From assembly GCF_008642295.1 (NCBI RefSeq), contig NZ_CP029190.1, forward strand, positions 434,001 through 498,000: DNA of 64,000 nucleotides, in the 5' to 3' direction. Positions within the stretch are counted from its first letter, which is position 1. Every line of letters starts with the position of its first letter. The notes under the pieces were generated by a model. It was not told where the DNA came from. It saw only the letters and a program-made list of their open reading frames with translations, and did not search any database. Origin of the DNA: Streptomyces venezuelae. Lineage in GTDB: Bacteria; Actinomycetota; Actinomycetes; Streptomycetales; Streptomycetaceae. Made by a program: the position numbers and the translations under genes. Below are positions 35,865-44,098 of this stretch, piece after piece.

Positions 35865-37115
35865 TCAGAACGACCTTACGACAGGCCGAACAGGCTGCCC
35901 GGCGCGCCCCTCGGCCGCCGCGGCGGCCCACCGTACCGCCGGCCCCATCGCGTACGAGGCGGCCAGGAAGACCGCGCCCAGCAGCAGCCAGCCCGGGATG
36001 CCCCAGAGCAGCAGCAGGGAGGTCAGGACCAGCGGCCCCAGGGTGCGGGCCACCGGGACACCGACGCCGAAGAAGCCCTGGTACTCCCCCATCCGGTCGG
36101 CCGGGGCCAGCCCGAAGCCGATCTGCCAGGAGCCCGCGGACTGCCGCATCTCGCCCGCCACCAGCAGGGCGGCGCCCAGCACCAGCAGCCCGCCGGCCGC
36201 CGTGGCCGAGCCGGGCAGGGCCGACAGGGCGAACACCGCGCAGCAGGCCAGCATGATCCGCCCCGAACCGCGCACGGCCGAACGGGCGCTCGCCAGATCC
36301 GTGACCGGGCGGGCCATCCGCACCTGAAACAGCATCACGGCCCCGGTGTTCAGCACGAACAGTGCCGACACCAGCCACCCCGGGGCCTGCGTACGCTCCA
36401 CGATCCACAGCGGAAGGGCCAGGCTGAGCAGGGGCATCCGCAGCAGCAGCACCGCGTTCAGCAGGGTGACCACGGCGTACGGCCGGTCGCGCAGCACCGC
36501 CGCCCGCCGGGGTTCCGCAGCCGGACGCACCGGGGCCGGTGCGACCGCGGGCAGCCGCGCCAACAAGGCCGCGCACAGCAGGAATCCCAGGGCATCCAGC
36601 ACGAACACCGCCCGGTACGCAGCCGCGCTGTCCACGCCCAGCGCCAGCCCGCCGGCCGCCGCCCCGAGCGCCAGCCCGGCGTTCAGCATGGCCTGGAGGT
36701 GGGCCAGGACCCCGGTGCGCCCGGCCGGCGGGACCAGCCCGGCCAGCAGGGCCTGCCGGGCGGCGGCCAGCCCGCACTGCGCGATCGCGTACCCGCAGGC
36801 GGCCAGCAGGAAGGGCCAGAAGGAGCGGATCGCCAGGAAGGAGGCGACCGCGGCGGCGGTGGCCAGGGCGAGCAGCACCGAGGTGCCGCGCGGGCCGCGG
36901 CGGTCGGCGAGCGCGCCCAGCGGGACCCCGGCCACCGAGCCCACCGCCCAGGCCACCGTCAGTCCGAGGCCGATCTGGGCGGGCGGGAGTCCGACCACAC
37001 GGGTGAAGTACAGGGCCGAACATACGTAGTAGGCACCGTCACCGACAGAATTGCTCAGCTGAGCGGCGGCCAGTCGGCGCGGCGCTCCGGGCGGGGGCAG
37101 GATCCGTATCGTCAC
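35865..37115 (-). CDS. MFS transporter, 12 transmembrane segments
   Basis: A 416-residue permease with two six-helix halves. The loop after helix 2 reads GALADRRGPRG, a motif A variant, and the second half has the matching RSAVRGSGR loop. GTG 37115 directly follows AGGGG, too near to act as a usual ribosome-binding site, so leaderless translation is possible. It is first in an apparent operon with VOC and FhuF-like genes; an iron-chelate or toxic small molecule is the likely substrate class. Confidence 0.88.
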   Translation of the reverse strand: MTIRILPPPGAPRRLAAAQLSNSVGDGAYYVCSALYFTRVVGLPPAQIGLGLTVAWAVGSVAGVPLGALADRRGPRGTSVLLALATAAAVASFLAIRSFWPFLLAACGYAIAQCGLAAARQALLAGLVPPAGRTGVLAHLQAMLNAGLALGAAAGGLALGVDSAAAYRAVFVLDALGFLLCAALLARLPAVAPAPVRPAAEPRRAAVLRDRPYAVVTLLNAVLLLRMPLLSLALPLWIVERTQAPGWLVSALFVLNTGAVMLFQVRMARPVTDLASARSAVRGSGRIMLACCAVFALSALPGSATAAGGLLVLGAALLVAGEMRQSAGSWQIGFGLAPADRMGEYQGFFGVGVPVARTLGPLVLTSLLLLWGIPGWLLLGAVFLAASYAMGPAVRWAAAAAEGRAGQPVRPVVRSF

Positions 37116-37494
37116 CCCCTGATCACACCAGAGTCATGGCCCAGCCGGCAGAGCCATTTCGCTCCGGGTTCGGTGGGCCATTTCCGGGGCTTCGGCGACG
37201 TCTCCGGCCGGTGCCCGGGCGGTCCGGGAGGGCCCCGGGATCGGGGGCGGAACCGGCGGACGGCGGCTTTCCGGGTAGCACCGCCCTCCGCCCGCAGCCC
37301 CGCAGGTCAGGGGGCCGCCACCGGCTGTCCGGAGGCCGTCGGTGCCGCCGTCTGGGCGTGCCACGACGTGCGATGGAACGGGCGTCCGGGAACCATCAGT
37401 ACGGGCAGCCCAACCCCCCGAATCAGGCCCGTCTCAAAACTGTGTCGTGCCGTTCTCGGCAAGGGGGTTCATGTGATCACGGTAAGGAGCTACA
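37116..37494. other. Intergenic region without a recognised gene
   Basis: Between the MFS gene (minus) and the leader/acetyltransferase genes (plus). Frames are open but lack plausible starts and protein character. The last 60 bp become AT-richer (CTCAAAACTGTG; TGTGATCACGGTAAGGAG) and probably hold the acetyltransferase promoter. No clear -10/-35 pair can be named. Confidence 0.5.
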
Positions 37495-37596
37495 TTGAGC
37501 CACTCGCGTTCACCTGACCGCCTGTTCCCTTTCATCCGTGTTTTGCCCGGGGACCGCTGTCCGGAGCGCACACTGTGCAACCACCCACCCGCCTAG
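37495..37596 (+). CDS. Possible 33-residue leader peptide before the acetyltransferase
   Basis: TTG 37495 has AAGGAG five to eight bases upstream, one of the best ribosome-binding sites in this part of the window, and opens a 33-codon frame starting MSHSRSPDRLF. Its TAG ends 13 bp before the acetyltransferase GTG, close enough for translational coupling. There is no homology I recognise, so it may be only a chance frame. Ribosome profiling would settle it. Confidence 0.35.
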   Translation: MSHSRSPDRLFPFIRVLPGDRCPERTLCNHPPA

Positions 37597-37609
37597 AAGG
37601 ACCGGCGCC

Positions 37610-38299
37610 GTGCCCGTACCCGTACTCCTCGCCGGCCGCACCGTGCGGCTCGAGCCCCTCGCCCCCCACCACACCGAGGCCCTGGCCGTGGCCGGGGCCG
37701 AGAATCGTACGACTTACGCCTTCACCCCCGTGCCCCACGGCGTGCAGGCGTCCCACGAGTACATTCACCGTGCCCTCGCCGATCAGGCGGCGGGGCGCTC
37801 GCTCCCCTTCGCCGTGGTGAGGGCCAAGGACGGGCGAGTGGTCGGGTCGACCCGGTTCCTGGAACTCGACTACTGGCAGGGTCCGCTGGTGTGGCCCGCC
37901 GTTCCCGGCGTCCCCTACGGGGATCCGGTGACCGCGGTCCCCGATGCCGCCGAGATCGGGAACACCTGGCTGTCGCCGAGTGCCCAGGGAACCGGCATCA
38001 ACACCGAGGCCAAGCTGCTCATGCTCCGCCACGCCTTCGAGACCTGGGGGGTCCGGCGCATCTCGCTGCGCGCGGACGCCCGGAACACCCGCTCCCGGGC
38101 CGCCATGGAACGGCTCGGCTTCACCTCCGAAGGGGTCCGCCGGGCCCATTCGCGGGGGCTGGACGGCGCGGTGCGCAGTACGGCCTTCTACTCGGTCCTG
38201 GACGAGGAGTGGCCGGCCGTACGGTCGATCATCGAACTGCGGCTCGCCGCCCGGGCCCCGGCCCGTCGGCGCCGCCGCAAGACGCTCGTTCCGGCGTAA
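37610..38299 (+). CDS. GNAT-family N-acetyltransferase (RimJ/RimL-like)
   Basis: Transfers acetyl from acetyl-CoA to an amino group; 229 residues. The acetyl-CoA loop is SPSAQGTGINTEAKLLMLRHAFE (Q-x-x-G-x-G type), and the RimJ/L features VRRISLRADARNTRSRAAMERLGF and a C-terminal R-rich tail are present. GTG 37610 follows GAAGGA by eight bases. RimJ/RimL relatives modify ribosomal proteins or small amines. A short upstream frame ends just before the start. Confidence 0.9.
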   Translation: MPVPVLLAGRTVRLEPLAPHHTEALAVAGAENRTTYAFTPVPHGVQASHEYIHRALADQAAGRSLPFAVVRAKDGRVVGSTRFLELDYWQGPLVWPAVPGVPYGDPVTAVPDAAEIGNTWLSPSAQGTGINTEAKLLMLRHAFETWGVRRISLRADARNTRSRAAMERLGFTSEGVRRAHSRGLDGAVRSTAFYSVLDEEWPAVRSIIELRLAARAPARRRRRKTLVPA

Positions 38300-38332
38300 C
38301 GGTCCTGCGCCCGTGGCTCCCGCCCTTCCCGG

Positions 38333-39343
38333 TCAGCGCGGACCGAGGAGGGCGGGGGCCAGGGCCGAGGACATCAGCCGGCGGGGGGTGCCGCTCCCGT
38401 CGGCCGGTACGGCGTACAGATCGGCGCCGAAATCCCCGGGCAGCGAATAGACCACCGTGTTCGCGTCCGTCCACACCACCTGGTCGTCCACGCTCCGCTG
38501 CTCGCCGAGCGGGGTCTCCCGGCCGGAGGCCAGGTCCAGGGCGTACAGCCGCCACGGCGCCTCGGCCGGCTGCCCGGCCACCCGCTTCTTGAAGACGATC
38601 CGGGTGCCGTCGGGTGACAGGGAGGGGCATTCCACGTTCTCGCGGACCGTCCGGACGGTCCGCTCGGCCAGGTCGCCGCGGACCAGGTGGGTCTTGCCGC
38701 CGGTGGACAGGGTCGCGTAGAAGGTCCGCTCGTCGGCGGCGAAGGTGACCCCCCAGAAGTTCACGTCGGCGGCCCGGTGCACCCGGCCGTCCTTGTGGAT
38801 CGTGAACTCCTCCAGGGAGGCCTCCAGCCGGCCGGTGCGCAGGTCGAGCACCGAGGTGCGGGTGGAGAAGTTCGTCCCGGCGTACGAGTCACCGCCGACG
38901 AACACCGTCCAGGCGGCCAGCCGCCCCCCGGGCGAGATCCGGGCCCGGGTGGGTATGCCGGGGGCCGGATGCGCCGCGATCTCCTTCAGGGAGGCGTCGA
39001 GCACCGCCGCCCGGCCGCCGGACTGGAGGCAGATCCCGGTGCCTGCGGCGGCGTGGAAGCGCAGGCAGTTCACCCCCGAGGCGGTCCGCGGGCCGTCCGG
39101 GCGGGCGGCCGGGACCGTGGCGAGCTCGTCCCGGTGCGGGCCCCAGGCCATGTTCCGGAAGGCGATGCGCTGCTCGCCGCCGGGGGCGAGGGACAGCGGG
39201 CCCCGGGTGACCGCGGGTCCGTCGTCCCGGGCCCGGTTCTTCTCCTCGGCCCGTTCGGCGGCCCGGAGCACGGCGATCCCGGCCACTGCCGCGAGCAGGG
39301 CGATGGCTGCCAACAGGACGAGCAACCGGCTGCGTGTCGTCAT
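38333..39343 (-). CDS. Membrane-anchored TolB/WD40-like beta-propeller protein
   Basis: A 336-residue extracytoplasmic protein. An N-terminal helix (about 6-27) anchors it, and the rest repeats propeller-blade patterns such as ARISPGGRLAAWTVF, NVECPSLSPDGTRIVFKK and DDQVVWTDANTVVYSL. The S-P-D-G-T-R-I-V/L pattern is the PD40 (TolB) signature. It has no enzyme residues; a binding or scaffolding role is likely. It is divergent from the esterase gene at 39521, sharing a 177-bp gap with a decamer array. Confidence 0.82.
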   Translation of the reverse strand: MTTRSRLLVLLAAIALLAAVAGIAVLRAAERAEEKNRARDDGPAVTRGPLSLAPGGEQRIAFRNMAWGPHRDELATVPAARPDGPRTASGVNCLRFHAAAGTGICLQSGGRAAVLDASLKEIAAHPAPGIPTRARISPGGRLAAWTVFVGGDSYAGTNFSTRTSVLDLRTGRLEASLEEFTIHKDGRVHRAADVNFWGVTFAADERTFYATLSTGGKTHLVRGDLAERTVRTVRENVECPSLSPDGTRIVFKKRVAGQPAEAPWRLYALDLASGRETPLGEQRSVDDQVVWTDANTVVYSLPGDFGADLYAVPADGSGTPRRLMSSALAPALLGPR

Positions 39344-39439
39344 GGCGGGCAAGGTATGCCCTCGGTCATCCCAAGAGAAGGAAAAGGACGGAACCCGGCT
39401 GCTCCGATCGGCATCCTCGATCGGGAAGCACTTCCTGCA

Positions 39440-39509
39440 CAGCCGCGTGCAGCCACGTGCAGCCACATGCAACCCCGTACAGCCACGCACCGCCACGTAC
39501 AGCCGGAGA
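39440..39509. repeat. Seven tandem 10-bp repeats (CAGCCACGTG type)
   Basis: Seven consecutive decamers beginning at 39440 follow the pattern CAGCCACGTG with one to four differences each. The exact 10-bp period equals one DNA turn, so equivalent bases lie on one face. The array ends 11 bp before the esterase ATG at 39521, inside its promoter or leader region. Confidence 0.75.
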
Positions 39510-39520
39510 CCACAGCGCAG

Positions 39521-40657
39521 ATGTCGTACCCCCACCAGCAGTCCGAGCAGCCCGACCGGCCCGAGCAGGCCCCTTGGTCCGAACCGCCGGAGGGGCGCCG
39601 CCGCCCGTCGCGAGCCCGCCGCTGGGTGGTGGCCGGTGTCTCGCTCGCCGTGCTCGGGCTCGGGGCCGCCGCCGTGATGACCCACTTCGAGATACCCCCG
39701 TTCACGGACAAGGGTGACCCGGTCTCCTTCGGGCAGGCCCCGGGCGGCGGCAAGGCGGGCGCTGCCGGCCAGGCCGCGGACTCCAAGGTGCTGATGCCGA
39801 CCGGGCCGGCGGCCTCCTTCAAGAACACGATGACCCTGGACGACGGCACCCATGTGGCCGTCACCGAGCTGGACGGCAAGAAGTCGGGCTTCAAGGGCAA
39901 GGTGTGGGTGTGGGCGCCCAAGGAGTACGGCGACCCGAAGTACGCGAACAGCGGCTTCCCGGTGATGATCGCCCTGCCGGGCGGTGCCGGGTACCCGAAG
40001 AACTACTGGATGGGCACCGACCTCGGGCTGCAGAAGAGCATCAGCCAGTGGTACCGGGAGGGCAAGGGCAAACCGTTCCTGCTGGCCATGCCCGTGCTGA
40101 ATCCCGGCCCCGACGACAAGGGCATCTACTGGGACGGCTCCGACATCCCCGGCCAGCCCAAGATGGGCAGCTGGCTGACCGAGGACGTCCCGGACCTCAT
40201 GAAGGCCAACTTCCGCACCATCAGGTCGCGGGACGGCTGGGCCTTCATGGGCTCCTCCACCGGTGGGTTCGCCGGCCTGAAGGCCGTGCTGAAGCACCCT
40301 GACCGGTTCAAGGCCGTCATAGCCTCCGGCCCGGACATCGTCCCGGACTCCCCGCTGTGGAAGGGCCACGAGAAGGAGAAGGCCGAGAACAACCCGGAGG
40401 TGCTGGCGCAGCAGCTGATCCGGAGCAAGGGGCCGGACGTCTACCTCGCCTTCCAGGTCGGCACCGACGAGAGCAACAAGAAGACCCTGCCGGACGTGCA
40501 GAGGTTCATCGCCACCTACGGCAAGGGGCCCATCCACACCGACCTGAACGTGATCCAGGGCGGCAGGCACAACGCGAAGACCTATGTGCCGGCGATGGGG
40601 CAGCAGGCGATCGAGTTCATCAGCAAGGTCATGGAAGGACCCGTTCCGGCTTCGTAG
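39521..40657 (+). CDS. Membrane-anchored alpha/beta-hydrolase esterase (mycolyltransferase-like fold)
   Basis: A 378-residue extracytoplasmic hydrolase. A short cytosolic Pro/Arg/Glu-rich N-terminus is followed by a single helix (about 36-58), then the catalytic domain. The nucleophile is Ser246 in GSSTGG; VMIALPGGAGYPKNYW precedes it, and the His in IQGGRHNAKTY completes the triad with an Asp in between. The layout resembles esterase D/antigen-85-type proteins. ATG 39521 has no good ribosome-binding site beyond GGAG in the repeat array 16 bp upstream. The 3' end overlaps the convergent carboxylesterase gene by 29 bp. Confidence 0.87.
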   Translation: MSYPHQQSEQPDRPEQAPWSEPPEGRRRPSRARRWVVAGVSLAVLGLGAAAVMTHFEIPPFTDKGDPVSFGQAPGGGKAGAAGQAADSKVLMPTGPAASFKNTMTLDDGTHVAVTELDGKKSGFKGKVWVWAPKEYGDPKYANSGFPVMIALPGGAGYPKNYWMGTDLGLQKSISQWYREGKGKPFLLAMPVLNPGPDDKGIYWDGSDIPGQPKMGSWLTEDVPDLMKANFRTIRSRDGWAFMGSSTGGFAGLKAVLKHPDRFKAVIASGPDIVPDSPLWKGHEKEKAENNPEVLAQQLIRSKGPDVYLAFQVGTDESNKKTLPDVQRFIATYGKGPIHTDLNVIQGGRHNAKTYVPAMGQQAIEFISKVMEGPVPAS

Positions 40658-42137
40658 CCCCGCCCGGACCGTCCTGCCAGTCCTGCCCGTACTCCGCCAC
40701 CGGCCCGCCGAACACCTTCGGCGGGCCGGAGCCGTCCCAGGGGGCCCAGCCCGGGTCCCCGGTGACGGCGAAGGACACCCAGGCCGAGTGCATGGCGTCG
40801 GCGAGCGCCTGGGGGGTCTCGGAACCGGCCAGCCAGGCCGCCTCGGGCACCGCGAGGGTGTCGAAGACAAAGCCCAGTTCCAGGGCGTGGCAGCAGCCCA
40901 TGCCGGGAACCCCGGAGGGCCAGGCGAACTCGTACACATGGCCCGGGGCCGTACGCCGGGCGTCCGCGAGCCGCCGCAGCGGGTCCCGCAGCAGCCGGTC
41001 GGTGATCAGCTGCCCGGCGATCTCCCCGGGGCCGGCCGCCGGGTACATCGTGCGCAGCGCCCGTACGGCGGCCCGGTCCTTCCCCGTGCGCAGCCGGGCC
41101 AGCGCCGGGGCGAGCGGGCCGAGCCGGTCCAGGACCCGCAGGGTGCCGGTGGGCGCCAGCCAGAGCCGGTACTCCTCGGTGGTCCAGCCCAGCAGTAGCG
41201 GGATCCGGTCCGAGAGCCGGTCCGGGCCGCTGGCGGTGAGGGCCTCGAGCGGGTCCGAGGGAACCGAGCCGGGGTCGGTCACCAGGCCGAAGGCGGGTCC
41301 GCCGAACAGCAGGCCGGATCGTTTCAGCACGGCCGCCTGGGCGGTCAGCAGCACGGACCGGTCGACGGCTGTGAAGGCCGCGGCGGTGGCGGGCACCTTC
41401 AGCAGCGAGGCCATCCGGCGGACCATGGTCCGCACCCGGTCGCGCGGCAGCACCTCGGGGGCCCCGCTCTGCATCACGGCCCGGGCGAAGAGACCGGCGG
41501 CGCGCGGGGCGGCCAGCAGCGCCCCGACGCTGATGGCTCCGGCCGACTCGCCGAAGACGGTGACCCGGTCCGGGTCGCCGCCGAAGGCCTCGATGTTGTC
41601 CCGGACCCATTCCAGGGCGGCGATCTGGTCCAGCAGGCCGCGGTTGGGCGGGGCGTCCGGGAACAGCCCGTAGCCGAGGACGCCGAGCCGGTAATTGAGC
41701 GAGACCAGCACCACGCCGTCCCGGGCGAAGGAGGCCCCGTCGTAGACGGGGACGGCGGCGGAGCCACGGGTGAGCGATCCGCCGTGGATCCAGACCATGA
41801 CCGGCAGCCGGGCCGACCGGGCGGGGTCGGGGGTCCACACATTGAGGTTCAGACAGTCGTCACCAGGCACCTCGGGGTCGGGGAGCAGCCGGTCGAACGG
41901 CGGCGGATTGGGCACCTTGGGCGCGGTCGGGCCGAACTCGGTCGTCCGGCGTACGCCGTCCCAGGCCGCCGGGGGTCGGGGCGCGGCGAACCGCAGTGCG
42001 CCGACGGGAGGGGCGGCGTACGGGATGCCGCGGAAGACGGCGACCCGCCGCCCGGTCCGGGCCTCGGCCTCGAACCGCCCGCCGACCGTGCCGTACCGGG
42101 TGACCACCGTGACCAGGGACCCGTCCGCCTGTTCCAT
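40629..42137 (-). CDS. Type-B carboxylesterase
   Basis: Hydrolyses carboxylic esters; 502 residues, typical for para-nitrobenzyl-esterase/cholinesterase relatives. RGIPYAAPPVGALRF is the family N-terminal block, DCLNLNVWTP the second signature, and FGESAGAISVG holds nucleophile Ser198. The oxyanion hole is WIHGGSL and the catalytic His is in GCCHALEL. ATG 42137 follows AGGAGAAGG. There is no signal peptide, so the enzyme is cytosolic. Confidence 0.93.
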   Translation of the reverse strand: MEQADGSLVTVVTRYGTVGGRFEAEARTGRRVAVFRGIPYAAPPVGALRFAAPRPPAAWDGVRRTTEFGPTAPKVPNPPPFDRLLPDPEVPGDDCLNLNVWTPDPARSARLPVMVWIHGGSLTRGSAAVPVYDGASFARDGVVLVSLNYRLGVLGYGLFPDAPPNRGLLDQIAALEWVRDNIEAFGGDPDRVTVFGESAGAISVGALLAAPRAAGLFARAVMQSGAPEVLPRDRVRTMVRRMASLLKVPATAAAFTAVDRSVLLTAQAAVLKRSGLLFGGPAFGLVTDPGSVPSDPLEALTASGPDRLSDRIPLLLGWTTEEYRLWLAPTGTLRVLDRLGPLAPALARLRTGKDRAAVRALRTMYPAAGPGEIAGQLITDRLLRDPLRRLADARRTAPGHVYEFAWPSGVPGMGCCHALELGFVFDTLAVPEAAWLAGSETPQALADAMHSAWVSFAVTGDPGWAPWDGSGPPKVFGGPVAEYGQDWQDGPGGATKPERVLP

Positions 42138-42254
42138 CGCCTTCTCCTGCCGTCTCGTGTGTCTCCGGTGCCGGAACATGCCGGAAGTCCATCCTGCGGG
42201 GCCGGTGGGGCGGGCGCACCTGCGGGGCCGGTTTCACCGGGTAGGCCGAGGGGC

Positions 42255-42282
42255 CGTGACCCCTGGGCGGCAGCGGCGTTGT
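42255..42282 (+). promoter_or_regulatory. BldN-like promoter for the chaplin gene
   Basis: CGTGAC (42255-42260) and CGTTGT (42277-42282) are separated by exactly 16 bp. The published BldN consensus is CGTAAC-N16-CGTTGA, so each half differs by one base. BldN is the developmental sigma factor that drives chaplin and rodlin genes. The start would lie about 50 bp before ATG 42341. Confidence 0.72.
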
Positions 42283-42295
42283 ATGCCATGTCAAA

Positions 42296-42314
42296 TGCCG
42301 CAGTCCTTGCGGCA
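42296..42314 (+). promoter_or_regulatory. Hairpin in the chaplin 5' leader
   Basis: TGCCGCA-GTCCT-TGCGGCA is a perfect 7-bp stem with a five-base loop, ending 26 bp before the start codon and 16 bp before the AAGGAG ribosome-binding site. It may protect the mRNA or regulate it. Confidence 0.6.
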
Positions 42315-42340
42315 GCCCCACATCTCACAAGGAGATCTTG

Positions 42341-42625
42341 ATGTCGCGTATTGCGAAGGCAGCTGCTCTCACCGCTGCCGCCGGCTCCGTTCTGGCCGCC
42401 GGTGCCGGCGTGGCCGTCGCCGATGCCGGAGCGCACGGTGCGGCGGTGGGCTCCCCCGGTGTCCTGTCGGGCAACCTGGTCCAGGTTCCGGTCCACGTGC
42501 CGGTGAACGTCTGCGGCAACACGGTGAACGTGATCGCGCTGCTGAACCCCGCGTTCGGCAACACCTGCGTGAACGCGTCCGGCTCGGAGAAGGACCACCA
42601 CACCTCCGGCGGCTACGGCCACTGA
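42341..42625 (+). CDS. Short chaplin (secreted amyloid-forming surface protein)
   Basis: Chaplins coat aerial hyphae and spores with a hydrophobic fibrous sheath. A signal peptide (1-27) is followed by one chaplin domain: AVGSPGVLSGNLVQVPVHVP, then VNVCGNTVNVIALLNPAFGNTC with the disulfide pair Cys58-Cys76. Being a short chaplin (94 residues) it has no sortase signal. Unlike ChpE/F/G/H it carries an extra His/Gly-rich tail (SGSEKDHHTSGGYGH). AAGGAG precedes ATG 42341, and a BldN-like promoter lies upstream. Confidence 0.94.
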   Translation: MSRIAKAAALTAAAGSVLAAGAGVAVADAGAHGAAVGSPGVLSGNLVQVPVHVPVNVCGNTVNVIALLNPAFGNTCVNASGSEKDHHTSGGYGH

Positions 42626-42640
42626 GCCAGACCACCCAGG

Positions 42641-42670
42641 AGGGCCCCCGCCGAGTCCGGCGGGGGCCCT
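42641..42670. terminator. 13-bp terminator between chaplin and melD2 genes
   Basis: Arms 42641-42653 and 42658-42670 pair perfectly around a four-base loop, followed by TCCCCTTG. It lies between convergent genes and can serve both. Confidence 0.8.
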
Positions 42671-42729
42671 TCCCCTTGTGCGCCTTGTGCCGTGCGCCGT
42701 GTGCGCGGCCCTTGGGCGCGGTGCGCCGG

Positions 42730-43596
42730 CTAGGTCTCGTAGCGGTAGATGCCCTGGTGGCCGAGGAGCTCGCTGGGCGGGACGTTCCAGGGCGGCATGG
42801 GCTCGTTCAGCGCGATCACCCGGCCGTACTGGAGGTCGTACCGCTCCAGCGGGGCGGCGGGCAGGTAGCCGGAGCGGGGGTGCTTCTTCTGCCAGCGGTC
42901 CCAGACCAGGTCCACAAAGGCGTGGTGCAGCCAGAACACCGGATCGTTGGGGGCGGTGCCGCCGGTCATATGGCCGCCGACCCACTGGTGGACCTTGTTG
43001 TGGTTGCGCCAGCGCTCGCTCCGAGGGGCGGCCCAGCCCTCGAGCTTGTTGCGGAAGCCGCCCTCGGAGGCCGTGGAGTCCCACGGGTCGGTGTCGTACA
43101 CCGGATCGTCGATCGCCCATTGGAGTTCGGCCGCGGTGGGCAGGGTGATCGGGTTCTGGGGGCGGCCGAGGTTGCGGGTCAGGAAGCGGCCCTCGGTGAT
43201 GCCCACCGTGATCGGCCAGTTGCCCTTGGCGTGGGCGAACGGGCCGGTGGTCACCTGCCGGTCGGAGGCCCGGCCGGTACCGCCCATGAAGTCCTCGGCC
43301 CACAGGGAGGACGCCGGGCTGCGGTCGGCGGTCCAGTCCCAGTAGGGGATGGCGAGGCCCGGGTCGAGCTCGCGCAGCTTCTTCTCGAAATCGAGGAGGT
43401 AGCGGCGGTGCCAGGGGAAGAAGGACGGGGACATGTGCCCGACCCGGAGCCGGCGCTCGCGGTCCGGAACGAACCAGCGGTCGTGCGTACGGACGAACTG
43501 GTCGTAGGTGCCGTTGCGCTTGAGCTCCAGGAGCGCGGCGACGAACCTCTTCTTCTGGGCACTGGTGAGGTTCTTCTGGTTCTGCCGGGTGTACAC
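42730..43596 (-). CDS. melD2: Second tyrosinase, MelD2-type
   Basis: A 288-residue type-3 copper oxidase, homologous to MelC2 but clearly diverged. The CuA motif region RTHDRWFVP, RVGHMSP and PWHRRYLLDFE keeps its three histidines; CuB has NHNKVHQWVGGHM and FWLHHAFVD. GTG 43596 follows GGAGGAG. It lies 14 bp after its own chaperone gene melD1. MelD-type enzymes of Streptomyces are reported to act on other phenols than MelC2, often secreted or cell-associated; here that is inference. Confidence 0.92.
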   Translation of the reverse strand: MYTRQNQKNLTSAQKKRFVAALLELKRNGTYDQFVRTHDRWFVPDRERRLRVGHMSPSFFPWHRRYLLDFEKKLRELDPGLAIPYWDWTADRSPASSLWAEDFMGGTGRASDRQVTTGPFAHAKGNWPITVGITEGRFLTRNLGRPQNPITLPTAAELQWAIDDPVYDTDPWDSTASEGGFRNKLEGWAAPRSERWRNHNKVHQWVGGHMTGGTAPNDPVFWLHHAFVDLVWDRWQKKHPRSGYLPAAPLERYDLQYGRVIALNEPMPPWNVPPSELLGHQGIYRYET

Positions 43597-43610
43597 GCGG
43601 GCTCCTCCGT

Positions 43611-44003
43611 TCAGCCTTGGTGGGACACGGCGGCTGCCAGCCGGGCCGTGCCGAGTTCGTCGACGGCCGCGCGGGCGAGCTCCAGGGGCGTGGCGAAGGA
43701 CTCGAAGTGGTTGACCCCGCTGAGGTAGCTGCCGTCGGCGCGGCGCATCACATGCAGCGGCCGGCCGTCGATCCGCACGCCGGCCGCGTCCACGGCGATG
43801 TGCCGGCCCCGGTAGGTCTCCTCCAGGACCGGTACGGGCTCCCGGCCGGGGGCCGTGGCGGGCCGCTGCCGCCGGGCCCGGAGCAGCGGTCCGAGGGCGG
43901 CGGCGGTCCCGGCGAGCACGGCCGCGGTGAACGCCGTGCGCAGCATCGTGCGGCGGGTGAGGAGGCCGGATCCGGGTGCGGGTCCGGTTGCCGTCGGGTT
44001 CAT
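43611..44003 (-). CDS. melD1: Tyrosinase chaperone, MelD1-type
   Basis: Copper chaperone for the tyrosinase encoded next; 130 residues. LTRRTMLRTAFTAAVLAG is a Tat-type signal. The cofactor domain shows EETYRGRHIAVDAAGVRIDG and the HVMRRADGSY block shared with MelC1. It lacks the His-rich insert of the MelC1 protein at 27.3 kb, so copper delivery may differ. ATG 44003 has only a weak ribosome-binding site. Confidence 0.9.
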   Translation of the reverse strand: MNPTATGPAPGSGLLTRRTMLRTAFTAAVLAGTAAALGPLLRARRQRPATAPGREPVPVLEETYRGRHIAVDAAGVRIDGRPLHVMRRADGSYLSGVNHFESFATPLELARAAVDELGTARLAAAVSHQG

Positions 44004-44098
44004 ACCGGAACTAACGCGGGGCGGGGGTCGAGGTCACCTCTTCGGTGTGCTTGGAGAAGAGGGTGGTGGGGTGGAGGTGGCCGGCCGCCGCCGGCGGG

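Noticed and set aside
37136..37498. Gene in the gap before the acetyltransferase
   Set aside because: The frame has no ribosome-binding site, and its composition is that of random GC-rich DNA.
39440..39509. Decamer repeats as a CRISPR array
   Set aside because: The units are 10 bp and directly adjacent, with no spacers.
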